DNA from: Apoderus coryli | Lineage: Eukaryota; Arthropoda; Insecta; Coleoptera; Attelabidae | Direction of reading: 5' to 3' | Assembly: GCA_911728435.2 (NCBI GenBank) | Contig: OU452212.1 | Coordinates: 8,748,563-8,812,562 of the forward strand | Length of the DNA: 64,000 bases | Position numbers and translations under genes: made by a program | Shown here: positions 46,301 to 53,875 of the stretch, piece after piece | Position numbering within the stretch: position 1 is the first letter of the stretch | Layout: each line of letters opens with the position of its first letter | The notes under the pieces: model-generated | The model's input: only the letters and a program-made list of their open reading frames with translations | What the model was told of the DNA's origin: nothing | The model's database searches: none

Positions 46301-49300
46301 TTTTGAGCACCCAAATAAAGTGATTTTCATTGATTAATATTTGTTTTTGTTCTCTAATCCGGAAATATAAAAGGCAACTCTTTTATTACACTTTTTGTGA
46401 TCTTCAGAAACTCTACCCTAACTTAACCCTGTTTTAGTTGAAGATTAGTGTGAATAATAGCTACCTGACCCTATATCTATAGGAACTTTTTGCTGTACCC
46501 TGTAGTATAACCAAATAAATAAATGAAAAGGTGTTTTGGAAACTTTGTGGATTCTTATAACAAACAATAATTAAATTTGGCACCTCTTCTACACACAGCA
46601 GCAGCAGCATCGATGAAGACAAAACGAATTTTCTAAAAATAGTCTATGACCGTTTAATATTAGCTGCTATAACACTAACAGCTCTTTGCACGCGTAGGTT
46701 TCGGTTAAAATAAACAAAACGTGGAAAGATTTAGGACGTCATTTATTTTGTTATATATTATTATATATATTAAGTTTTAATAGTGGGTAATTTATAAAAC
46801 TTGTAGAAAATAAAATCTAGGTTACATTGTCTCAAAGAATATCCACAGCACTCTCACACACAAGACGTCGTAACATCAAAATACAGCGTTGCCGCTCATG
46901 CACTGGATGTCATTGGGTAGTAAATTATATATTTGAGTATAAAAAAAGAGTGATTGCAATTCAGTTGGTATTCTTGTAGAGGTTCTGGAGCTGTTTCGTG
47001 CAGAAAAAAAATCACAAATTAGTTAGGAACGATCGTAAATTGAAGGTGTATGAGCTAGCTGACATTGGTAGTGTTTTTACCATCGTCGACCAAAAACAAC
47101 AACAAATTGATGCTTCAGAGGAGTGTTTGGAGGACACGGTAGCACTCTCACACACAAGACGTCGTAACATCAAAATACAGCGTTGCCGCTCACGCATTGG
47201 ATGTCATTGGGTAGTAAATTATATATTTGAGTATAAAAAAAGAGACACCTGCCTCGTGATTGCAATTCAGTTGGTATTCTTGTAGAGGTTCTGGAGCTGT
47301 TTCGTGCAGACAAAATTATGGCTTGATAAACATTCACAGAAACAGAAAACGTAAAAAAAAATCACAAATTAGTTAGGAACGATCGTAAATTGAAGGTGTA
47401 TGAGCTAGCTGACATTGGTAGTGTTTTTACCATCGTCGAACAAAAACAATAACAAATTGATGCTTCAGAGGAGTGTTTGGCGGACATGGTAGCCTATTCC
47501 AGTGAAGGACGGACAAGAAATTTGGATTTACCACGGAAAAAACTGATAAGAGAACCCTTTTCTATATTAAATTTCAAATTATTAGAAACAGACCATTCCC
47601 AAAGAGCATTCTGATCATTCTGTGAGCAATTAACGTCTCCCTCACAAGTAATTTTTCTATATAGCTTGAAATCATCTGCAAAAAATCCCGTAAAAATAAT
47701 TTCTATTTATAATAACACTTGAAATTGTGAAGCACACTTTTAAGATTATTTAAAGACAGACAACAAAGTGAATTGGGTACCTGTTAATATTACTTAAAAA
47801 GACTGATTAAGCTATTTGCCAAAAATAATGTGGATGACGACATTTTGACACAGTTCCAAATTCGTTAAAATTGTCGTGCTCTACGGGATGACCATTTTTT
47901 TTTCTTTTGTAAATATTTAAGACTAGTATTTGTATAATTTATTAGGCATACGATCTTTAATATCCCTCAACATTTCACAAGAAAATTTGAGGGTTCTTTT
48001 CCAAATCAACCACTTAGACTATGAAATAAAATATAAAATTTGCATCACTACAGCTGTCATCTTTTTAAAGTTGCAACTTTGCATCGTAAGTAGGATAATT
48101 TCTGCTTAGTTTAAGTTGAAGTGAAAAAAAAAATAATATTGCATTTTTATTTTCCACCCTTAATCCCTATTAAAAGCACCCCATTATATGTTTTTGAAAA
48201 AACCGTTATTCAACTAAAACTAATAATAATCACGTTAGGTACTTTACAATCTTAATTTGGGGTTGGATCGGGAAACAAAAAACCACTGCTGTCTGATATT
48301 TTAACCTGTCGACGTTTCGCAATGTTTTAATGCTTCTTCAAGACACTAAATAGGTACCTATTTACAATGAACTTTGTTATGTATTAGTTTTGACTTTGTT
48401 TTCTTGGGGATGAGCATGGGTTAACTGCTTGAACTTCATCCCCAAGAAAAAAAAAGGCAAAATTAATTGTTTAACCCTTTTAGAAGACCCCCTTTGAAAT
48501 TCTATCTGTATTGCTCTACGGAATTCTGAAACGGATAGATGCCATCTTTTGAAAAATAGTTTTGTCCTCGGAAGGTAATCATCAGGCATAAATTCCTAAG
48601 CTAAATACACCTTTATTGCTTCTGTTTAAATAGAAAAATACTAATTTTGTGTAAATATGTATATACGAAATACGTTCGTAGGTATTTTTATTTGAAAACA
48701 ATTTTCCCGATGAATGAAACTTAGTTGGAGTTATAAATATATATACCTACGCTACACATTCAAGGACACCGTATGTCCACTGTAAATATTTTTTTTTTCG
48801 GAAAATACTATACAATGTGTCCCCGGATAGAGTTTGGAAGAGGAAGCTCTGAAAATTTCTATGGACGTCTGTCCGAACCATCTACGTAAGTCCCTCAGTC
48901 ATGAATTTTGTCTACGGCGGACTGACCGTTTTCCTTCGATCTTTCCCTCTATTATCAGGCGGAGAATCTCATATCGTTCGCCTCTCATGATATGTCCTAG
49001 GTACTGCAGCTTTCTCTCCTTGATTGTCGTGAGGAGTTCTTTGTGTTTACCCATTTGCTGCATAACCTCTATGTTTGTCTTATGTTCCGTCCAAGAAACT
49101 CGCAGCATTCGTCTGTAGGCGTACATTTCGAACGCATGGATTCTCTTTTCTGTGGTTGCATCAATGGTCCAGCTCTCACATCCGTATAGAAGGACAGGGA
49201 AGATGTAGCAGCGAAGTAATCTAATCCGAAGGTCCAGGCTGAGGTCTCGGTTTGCCAGAAGTGTCCTCATGTTATTCAGAATTTTCCGTGCTTGCGCAAT

Positions 49301-52300
49301 TCTTGATCTAATTTCGGTCTTTGAGTCGCATTGCTGGCTGACGAGTACCCCCAAGTATTTTATAGATGACACTTTGTAATGTGCTCTCCGTTGATCATTA
49401 GAGTAACGGGTCTTGGTGATTTTGAGAATACCATCAGTTTGGTCTTGGATGTATTCATATAAAGCCCAAAGTTCTCACTATACTCCACAATAAGGTTCAT
49501 AAGGGATTGAAGTTCTGTTATACTGCTGGCTATTACGACGGTATCATCTGCGTATCGAAGGTTACTTATATTGATTCCATTGATCTTTATGCCTGCAGTT
49601 GAATTATCGAGAGCTTCGATGAATATTGCCTCAGAGTAGAGATTAAACAGTAGTGGGGACAGTACACAACCTTGTCGCACGCCCCTTCTTATTGCTATTT
49701 CTTCTGATGTGGACCCTTCGATTTTGACTGTTGCTGTTTGGTGCCAATAAAGTTCAGTAATGATCCTTAGATCTTGAGCATCGATCCCGGTTGATTTTAG
49801 GATGTTGATCATTTTTTGATGTGACACACAATCAAAAGCTTTTTTATAATCAATAAAGCACGCGAATACATCGACGTTCATGTCCCTACATCTCTGAGTC
49901 AGCACATTCAAAGAGAAAAGAGCCTCTCTTAATTATTGGTACCCGTTCCATTCCTAAAGCCAAATTGCGAGCGATCAATTACGGACTCACACTTTTTGTA
50001 TATGCGGTTATGAATGATCCGCAAGAATATCTTCAAGGCGTGGGACATCAAACTGATCATGCGGTATTCGTCACATTGTGATGCCTTGTTCTTCTTTGGC
50101 AAAGTAACAAAGGTGGATCTCAGCCAGTCTGTGGGTATTTTTCCGCCTCTGTACATTCGGTTAAATACAGTAGTAATGAGATTTAGACCAACCCCGTCCT
50201 CGGCAGCTGCAAGTTTAAATGTTTCCGCATGCACGTTGTCAGGACCAACTGCTCTTCTGTTCTTTTGTAGTTTAATTGCATGTTTGACCTCTTCTTTTGT
50301 AATTTCAGGAGCCCTTTCGTTGATTTCGCATATATCAGGGGGTGAGTCTGGTCTCATGTCATTAAAGAGATTTTCGGTATATTCTTTCCACCTTTTTAGA
50401 TTCTCATCTACTCCTATAAGAATTTCATTGTTGGAGCCCCTTAATATTCCACTATGACCTCTCCGCTGCCTGCCTGTAAGCTCTTTGATATTCCTGTGTA
50501 AGTTAAAGAGATCGTGCTTCTTCTGAAGTATTTCTATTTCCGTGCATTTGTTCGCCAACCATGATTCTTTGGCTTGTCTGCATTTCGCACGAATGAGCCT
50601 GTTAATTTCGTCATATTTATCTGCATTGTTGTGTTTTTGTTCTCTTCGTTCATTCATAAGTGTGAGGATTTCATCAGTCATCCACTCCTGTTTTTTGGTG
50701 CTATTTGTAAATCCAATATCAGTCTCCTGGGTCGTAGTTAACGCCTTCTTCAGAGCTTCCCATGAAGACTCAATCTCTTCATCTGATACGTAGTTTATAG
50801 ATCTCTCAACTTCTTTCAACCTGTTCTTAATTTCATAGCTACTATTAAAATAATAAAATAAAAAAAAAACAAGGAAATCAAAATCATTAAAAATGTTATT
50901 TTTGATATACCCTGTATAGTAATCGGAAATTTCGTACTCGAAATTGTAGTTTTGACACAAGCAGACGCTTTTATAAAGAATGACTTTTTCTTCTAAATCT
51001 ACAAATATAAAAGTTTTTGCTCTTCCAAACTCTATCCGGGGCCACATTAGATAGATTTATTAGTGTTTTTTGCACAATTGGTGTAATAAATCACGGTTTT
51101 GAAAATATTTTCATAAAATTAAAAAAAAACAAAAAAATCAAAATAGAGATTAACAAAGAGACGTTCTGTAATTTGCTGGATTTTACCCCAATATGTGTTA
51201 GGGTATCATTTTTATTTTGTTTGTCAAGAATTGCTGTTAATTCTATGTCAAATTCAACAAGAAATGTTTTATTTTCATTATTTACTCATACACTTTATAA
51301 ATGAGAATATTCAGAAAAATTATGCTCAAATATCTTCATCTATTTTTCAATAACCGGGGATAAAATTAACATCAGCAATTGCAAAGCAATACCCAAATTC
51401 TTCTTGCTGAGATCATTGCTGCTTTTGTCTTTTTGGACGCCTTATTTATGGCTGTCTGCTTGCAAATCCGGCGACCAGTATTGTTTTCTTCATGAGAGCT
51501 GGAACTTCATTATTGCGAAAAGACAAGTCAATTGAAACGTTCCATAGAAGACAGTTGCTGCTACAATTTTTTGGGCAAGAAGTTTCTAACTATAAAATCA
51601 CCAAATTCTGCAGCCAAAACTATCTGAAAAATTTGTCTTACCTTGCTTTAATATGGGTGACATAAGTACATTTCGAACAGCGAAAGAACTTCGTCTTAAT
51701 ATGCTCCTCCCGTTCATGTTTAGCCAGCTGCGCTTGCCCGCGACTAGTAAAATCACACACTGAACACTTGAACACTGCCGGCCGTTCCATAATATCTTCC
51801 ACAACTCCGATTTCATCAAAATCCTCATTATTAAGATCATCCTCACCGCTAGGCGACGATGCCACAGTATTATTAACTACAATTTGTTTACGCACTTTAT
51901 TGTTATGTTCACGAGCGACTGTGTTAGCGATATTATCACTGGTGATACTGCCATGAACCATTTTCGTGTGGCGTAACAACTTCTGGAAATGTTTCGAGGC
52001 GTAAAGACAGTTGGGACACTCGTAGATCCTCACTTTTTGCTCGTGCACATCGCGTAAGTGATACAAATAGACACGTGGGTTTTGTGTGAAGAAATCGCAC
52101 GAGCTGCACGTGTAGTTCCGCTTCACCTTGCAATCGGGCAATTTTTGTTGTGTCGACTGCTCATCGGGTGAAATTCGGTTGATGCTATTTTTATCATCAC
52201 CAACACTAGTTGCTGTTGTTGAATCTCCATCGTCTTCACTGGTGTTGTTGTTGTTATTATTATGATTATTATTGTAGAGGGCGTTACCGCTGACGACGCT

Positions 52301-52354
52301 GCGCACTACAAGAGTACCGCCTGTCCGGTGCACCATCGATGGTGAGGCTGACAT
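26001..52354 (-). CDS. chn: charlatan (chn), multi-zinc-finger transcription factor, five coding exons
   Basis: Exons in transcript order: 52354-51642, 45948-45648, 39719-37978, 32432-31937, 28316-26001. They have GT-AG borders and sum to 5568 nt, 1855 aa plus stop. I count about 25 C2H2 fingers: four in the first exon (the last split), two in the second, six in the third, one across the exon 4/5 border and twelve in the fifth. The identity rests on the block FKCPHCTFWASTASRFHVH, NKKPFECSLCAYRSNWRWD and VLMTDETGRRNYTKYNKYL, and on FRCGHCNQVSNWKHVIQ, which I recognise as charlatan. In Drosophila chn acts in sensory-organ and neuronal development and is compared with vertebrate REST. The first exon is open upstream of the Met to an acceptor at 52369, so a more 5' coding exon, possibly outside the window, is likely. 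The introns are crowded with transposons. Confidence 0.88.
28596..30662 (+). mobile_element. irritans-type mariner relic, split by an RTE-like LINE
   Basis: 28596-28683 encodes the N-terminal helix-turn-helix (KTIDAVCELILQDRHVTFQE then IETTLG). 30198-30662 resumes with GISGTSIHS, then KKTRVDWSKEM, DIVTGNDSWIYAYEPESKQQ, GKTGHVATVPLEQRRTVNSE in shifting frames. The catalytic DET(W) is changed to NDSW. The two parts are continuous at LG/ISG except for the LINE between them. The far N-terminus and the C-terminus after the IRKTN.RRR region are missing. Inactive; it lies in chn intron 4. Confidence 0.8.
28684..30197 (+). mobile_element. RTE-like LINE inserted in mariner
   Basis: 5'-truncated RT. 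It reads VRKAVSEMKNNKSPGEDEI, LANYRPISLLSHLYKLFMK, FVDYEKAFDS, then after a frameshift near 29254 EQGVRQGDTLSPKLF and NNLKFADDIVLITD (catalytic ADD intact). Next come a stop near 29486, YLGHEIR and the C-terminal W.GHVARR..GRW region with ending QQWTTIAE. Directly after the stop is TGATGATGATGATGATAG, a simple tail of the kind RTE elements carry. TAGGC flanks both sides (28678-28682 and 30196-30200) as a possible target-site duplication. Confidence 0.78.
30663..31020 (-). mobile_element. Jockey-like LINE fragment (post-RT segment)
   Basis: Minus-strand frame with NQAKTQSMNF, then VKFLGVHLDPKLTWESHV and RMSYGILNWGHSS, the usual connection between the RT 'palm' and the thumb of Jockey-like elements. 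It breaks at about 30665 directly into the mariner fragment of opposite orientation. No RT core, no tail. Confidence 0.65.
31645..31748. mobile_element. 104-bp MITE with TIRs
   Basis: The left end GTACAGGGTTGGCAAATTTC is the inverted copy of the right end (reverse complement GTACAGGGTGGTCAAATTTC), with about 22 of 25 bases paired. The interior is only about 55 bp with no ORF. TACAGGG ends recall the longer TIR-bounded unit at 43915. Located in chn intron 4. Confidence 0.7.
31937..32432 (-). CDS. chn: chn coding exon D: Pro/Thr-rich linker between two split fingers
   Basis: The exon opens with DASRDVLLDHVKGH, completing the finger started in exon C. It runs through a Pro-, Ser- and Thr-rich linker of about 120 residues and closes with FRCGHCNQVSNWKHVIQ, the first half of the next finger (donor GTATTA, phase 0). 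Both ends therefore lie inside zinc fingers. The linker is low complexity, with no other domain. Confidence 0.88.
32985..34365 (+). mobile_element. LINE fragment with RNase H domain and C-terminal zinc knuckle
   Basis: A decayed thumb region (VKYLGVILDKQLIWNQH near 33040) leads to an open frame 33288-33950 holding an RNase H fold: VWYTDGSKG (first Asp), AEIN (Glu) and SDSQAALKAL (Asp). The final active-site region, WVPGHEGIERNQLAKE, has lost the usual 'NE.AD' spacing. After a frameshift near 33910 a second frame to 34354 ends with CRFCEDATETTEHVLCEC, the Cys/His knuckle typical of such LINE C-termini. It belongs to an RNase H-bearing clade (I, R1 or LOA-like). A second copy is at 63410. Confidence 0.75.
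34366..34620 (+). mobile_element. mariner transposase relic (middle part)
   Basis: Reads DGGCIWDANGIIFLEYL, then TTINSDYYCALLDRLKAEIP, KKRPHLQKNNKTH and HCHKACTEG. This is the mariner segment between the first and second catalytic Asp ('VFWDAHGIIFIDYL', 'INSDYY..LLDRL', 'LFHQDNAP'). The HQDNAP second Asp is lost. It abuts the end of the RNase H LINE without visible gap. Confidence 0.7.
34621..36460. other. AT-rich intronic DNA of chn, no identifiable element
   Basis: Long poly-A and poly-T runs, no frame above background, no repeat recognised. ACATACAGGGTAGACATCAA at about 36013 resembles one end of a TACAGGG-type element without a partner. Confidence 0.4.
36461..37760. repeat. Irregular ~120-bp tandem repeat bounded by short inverted repeats
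   Basis: CATAGGCGTTCG(A/T)AA.TAGT followed by AAA.GGGTCAAAA recurs near 36852, 36989, 37131, 37262, 37380 and 37490. Spacing is about 110-140 bp with drifting sequence. The stretch GAAAACGCAAAAACCGCTTA then ACAGATTTTAACCAAATTTG (36615-36655) is of a kind often seen at one end of insect non-autonomous elements. TAGCTCTCCATAT (36462) and its inverse ATATGGAGAGCTA (37739) enclose the block, suggesting one transposable unit of about 1.3 kb. Confidence 0.55.
37870..37962 (+). mobile_element. LINE RT relic next to chn exon C
   Basis: The plus strand reads RYALIFLEHNYV, stop, GIPQGPNLGPLI, the RT 'GVPQGSxLGPLLF' box, and breaks off 15 bp before the chn donor of the opposite strand. A very short, decayed piece. 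Confidence 0.55.
37978..39719 (-). CDS. chn: chn coding exon C: central fingers and conserved core
   Basis: A 1742-nt exon from acceptor CCTTTTCCAG. It carries fingers CKLCNFKTAWVGEMTKHVKK, CNLCGHESKCLTEQAKH..., CQFCRQRCKSSTDLYNHM, then an acidic EEDEEETK region. Next is the most conserved pair, CPHCTFWASTASRFHVHIVG and CSLCAYRSNWRWDITKHIKL, followed by the MTDETGRRNYTKYNKYLIEV motif. The last finger begins CKKCNFR and is cut by the intron (donor GTAAGT, phase 2). Upstream Ser/Pro-rich DDSSDSPSPLPTPPKK precedes the first finger. Confidence 0.92.
40170..41590. repeat. ~300-bp tandem repeat, 4-5 copies, chn intron 2
   Basis: AATCGCCATAGTTTGGCACTT recurs near 40485, 40785, 41090 and 41430. TTTTGCGATTTTAG, TTTATTTATTTCTGAC, CAGATAGAAAAAAATGAAAA, TTTTTGAGGAGAATAA and CACTACGACGTTTCGTTTT follow in fixed order. 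Copies are similar but differ by small indels, and the last is truncated. CACTACGACGTTTCGTTTTT with its AAAAACCATCATCAA neighbour is the best conserved part. Non-coding. Confidence 0.88.
41880..42190 (+). mobile_element. Second type of mariner relic (MOS/cecropia-like)
   Basis: With frameshifts removed by eye the plus strand shows GDETW at about 41925, then KPNPITSKWKW, VEPRPKTARPIR, a hydrophobic FFDY-like stretch and a NGVVH-like segment. These match the 'SSQWK...SPRPKKAR...VFFDYRGVVH' region of MOS1/cecropia-type mariners rather than the irritans type found elsewhere in this window. It is strongly decayed. Confidence 0.5.
42771..42965 (+). mobile_element. Internally deleted mariner joined to a Harbinger-like fragment
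   Basis: IYAYEPESKQQSTVW (irritans mariner, middle) is fused in frame to FKRMQKWIDI, which normally lies near the transposase C-terminus, so about 200 residues are deleted. From about 42860 a different frame reads AAAFVILGKKKRKQKYCWVR then PLL. It resembles the N-terminal 'KRRYWVRPLL' of PIF/Harbinger transposases; that second assignment is weaker. Confidence 0.5.
43915..45538 (+). mobile_element. TIR-bounded unit containing a Jockey-like RT segment
   Basis: 29-bp ends: TACAGGGTGTCCCGAAATTA (43915) and, inverted, TACAGGGTGTCCTGATATTA (45538), 27 of 29 identical, with TATA on both outer sides. The interior is LINE coding sequence: 43972-44976 holds RT motifs KGPGPDGLPPKLLKHC, YRPISIIAKVFEKLI, TDFSKAFDRVNH, SSGVPQGSHLGPLFFN and LLFADDLKLF (catalytic Asp pair intact). 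After a frameshift near 44925, a thumb region runs to 45521 with VKDLGVMLDSG and LRPCLEYASAVWSPH-like sequence. There is no endonuclease and no LINE tail. The LINE frame continues into the right TIR. In chn intron 2. Confidence 0.75.
45648..45948 (-). CDS. chn: chn coding exon B: end of finger 4, fingers 5-6
   Basis: Begins with YTKHVKYH, which supplies the two His missing from exon A (AG|A TAC joins to Arg-Tyr). Then come CDMCDFRTPYKWNLDRHCKNH and CSACNFTADIKQSLTVHEMN, and then a Gly/Ala-rich linker with an RRRNK basic patch. The exon ends CAG|GTAAGG, phase 0. It is a 301-bp island, with 5.7 kb of intron before it and 5.9 kb after. Confidence 0.9.
45991..46310 (+). mobile_element. irritans-type mariner relic
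   Basis: Starts exactly at AGATTTACGCGTATGAGCCC and reads IYAYEPESKQQSTVWVFQDE, then NPTKVVRAR.TSKQMV, GKTGHVATVPLEQLRTVNSE, IRKTN-type, RRRITLH.DNASSHKSAQTT and FLST, with one stop and several small indels. The second catalytic Asp (DNASSH) is present here, unlike in the copy at 30198. It lies 43 bp upstream of the chn exon B acceptor, on the other strand. Confidence 0.72.
46840..47500. repeat. Tandem duplication of a ~330-bp block
   Basis: CACTCTCACACACAAGACGTCG occurs at about 46850 and 47145. ATCACAAATTAGTTAGGAAC then GATCGTAAATTGAAGGTGTA occurs at about 47009 and 47366. TTGGTATTCTTGTAGAGGTT occurs at about 46967 and 47272. Copy 2 has an extra 40 bp (TATGGCTTGATAAACATTCA...). A 95-codon ORF crosses the junction (46998-47285), with HSHTQDVV/LSHTRRRNIK content that suggests a transposon origin, but I cannot name it. 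Confidence 0.75.
47540..47690 (-). mobile_element. LINE RT relic (FADD box)
   Basis: The minus strand reads GFFADDFKLYRKI, then NALWEWSVSNNLKFNIEKG, the RT catalytic box with the following helix of Jockey-like LINEs. Both Asp are kept although the rest of the domain is gone. Confidence 0.65.
48399..48450. repeat. Perfect 15-bp hairpin
   Basis: TTTTCTTGGGGATGA (48399-48413) and TCATCCCCAAGAAAA (48436-48450) are exact inverted copies around a 22-base loop. No TSD or flanking ORF; it may be the remnant of an inverted-repeat element. Confidence 0.6.
48814..51048 (-). mobile_element. TIR-bounded unit containing a LINE RT segment
   Basis: Ends AATGTGTCCCCGGATAGAGT (48814-48842) and, inverted, AATGTGGCCCCGGATAGAGT (51048-51020) match at 28 of 29 positions. 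Inside, on the minus strand, LINE coding runs from about 50830 to 48850 with two frame breaks (near 49920 and 49365). It reads ITKEEVKHAIKLQKNRRAVG, IPTDWLRSTFVTLPKK, IDYKKAFDCVSH, RRGVRQGCVLSPLLFNLYSE, NLRYADDTVVIASS, VSSIKYLGVL, LLYGCESWTI and RKLQYLGHIMRGERYEI. The endonuclease half is absent. The LINE frame runs straight into the left TIR. At the right, about 190 bp of non-coding DNA (50860-51019) separates RT and TIR. In chn intron 1. Confidence 0.75.
51049..51641. other. chn intron 1 next to exon A, no element identified
   Basis: Poly-A-rich stretch AAAAAAAAACAAAAAAATCA near 51120 followed by unremarkable AT-rich DNA up to the exon A donor. A short open frame at 51017-51304 overlaps the TIR and is not supported. 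Confidence 0.4.
51642..52354 (-). CDS. chn: chn coding exon A (first seen): fingers 1-4
   Basis: This exon starts at acceptor TTGTTGCAG (52369-52377). The frame is open through GVGFS into the Met at 52354, so the start is provisional. Asn-rich and Ser/Asp-rich N-terminal 90 residues (a run of Asn/His near residue 30) are followed by CSSCDFFTQNPRVYLYHLRD, CPNCLYASKHFQKLL..H..VH and CSVCDFTSRGQAQLAKH. A fourth finger, CSKCTYVTHIKAR, is cut by the intron before its His pair (donor GTAAGA, phase 2). Pairwise fingers of CxxC-F/Y-x-T/S type are those seen in the REST/hunchback style of C2H2. Confidence 0.88.
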
Positions 52355-52630
52355 ACTAAATCCAACACCTGCAACAAAAAAATAGAGAAGAGATAATGTG
52401 GATGATGAAATCAGAACGTATGAAGAGCTATTTTCGTGTATGACTATCGCTGGTGTGGGATATGCGTGTGCAAAATGTTTCTTTTACTGTTGCCAAGACA
52501 TAAAAAGAATATCAACATTGTGGCGTACAGGATTCGTTTCTGGCAAATTTTTGGTTGGTTGAAAGTTACTGCGTATTTATTTTCTAAGAAATTTAATTTG
52601 AGCGTGATTTTATGCAGGCAAATTTAGCGC

Positions 52631-52906
52631 TCGAAAAGAGTGTTAAAAGAAGTTAAAAACTACACTTTATTTCTTATTCGAGAGTTCTTTAAATGCTCGT
52701 TTAATATCAACTCAATTCAAACTTTCTCTGATAATTTTCTACTAAATATAGTAACCAATCAAATTACTTCGAAAAGAGTGTTAAAAGAAGTTAAAAACTA
52801 CCCTTTATTTCTTATTCGAGGGTTCTTTAAATGCTCGTTTAATATCAACTCAATTCAAACTTTCTCTGATAATTTTTTACTAAATATAGTAACCAATCAA
52901 ATTACT
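52631..52906. repeat. Two tandem copies of a 138-bp repeat before the Crypton-like ORF
   Basis: Copies 52631-52768 and 52769-52906 start TCGAAAAGAGTGTTAAAAGA and end CAATCAAATTACT. They differ at about five positions. A third copy, 103 bp long and more diverged, lies 2.7 kb away at 55599-55701, same orientation, so the repeats frame the Crypton/LINE cluster. Confidence 0.92.
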
Positions 52907-53044
52907 TAATTTTAAGTCATGTGTCAAATTTCAGCCAATCACCTCTAGATTACAGCGATAATACCCTACATGTTGTGGTGTTTTCAGTTTGGTGTTTTTT
53001 TTATTAAAAATTAATTAAACGTCAAACTGACAACTGGTTTAAAA

Positions 53045-53875
53045 ATGTCGCGAAGATTTGGTATTGCATCTAACGATGCAATTAATGATATTATATCTAA
53101 TAATATACCAAAAAATACAATCAAATCCAAAAAATATGTATGGAAAATGTTTCTCGAGTTTTGTGCGACCAGAGAATACGAACTGAATGCTGAAACGAGT
53201 TTGCATAATTTGGCTAATATATTGAAAGATTATGCGGTAAATATGAGAAAAGCTGACGGAACTGAATATAAAGAAGCAACTGTAAAAACAATTTGGAATA
53301 CTACGAGTAGGCTACTCCAGGAAAAATACTTCAATGACTTCAAAATTGTATTAGACCCGTTTACCAGTGTGATACTCAAAAATGCGCGAGATGCAAGAAA
53401 TGCAAAACGTAAAATTATTACAGCAGGATCCAAACAAACGAAAATACAGCTCATCAAATTTGAGTTCAACTAATTTGGCTAGAATCATTGGATTATGGGA
53501 TGAATGTACACCAGAAGGTTTACAAATTTTTTTCACCATATTGTAGCTGTTGAGTTAGCTTGGCGAGGTGGTGAACCAGCTGATTGCCTTAAAGATTATT
53601 TCACGATTGAGAAAAATAATGATGGAACGCCAACCAACAGAATTGAATACAATCCAATAATCAGTAAAACATGCCAAGGAGGATCGAAAAGTTCTACAAA
53701 TAGTAAGTGGCTTGTTCCAAATATTGCAAACGAAAGTGCATGCCCTGTTCGGTTATTCCATAAATTATTGTCCAAAAGGGGCAAAAATATTACTTCCAGT
53801 CGCCTATTCTTGAGACCAAATCGTTTCTGGAAATCCGAAAGTGACACCTGGTTTGACAATATACCGGTAGGCAAG
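53045..53875 (+). mobile_element. Crypton-like tyrosine recombinase relic
   Basis: 53045-53473 encodes SKKYVWKMFLEFC and NILKDYAVNMRKADG.EYK, then TVKTIWNTTSRLLQEKY, an SAM-like/core-binding domain. After two frameshifts (near 53445 and 53530) the frame gives LWDECTPEGLQ, FHHIVAVELAWRGGEPADCL (the WRGGE carries the first catalytic Arg) and KTCQGGSKSS.NSK, then SACPVRLFHKLLSKRGKNI and RLFLRPNRFWKSESDTWFDN. This is the domain found in Cryptons and in Crypton-derived proteins such as ZMYM2 and QRICH1 (DUF3504). The C-terminal HxxR and Tyr are missing because a LINE tail replaces them at 53876. Decayed and inactive. Confidence 0.7.

Noticed and set aside
50014..50793. Plus-strand ORFs of 147 and 83 codons
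   Set aside because: Antisense of the LINE RT coding on the minus strand in the TIR-bounded unit.
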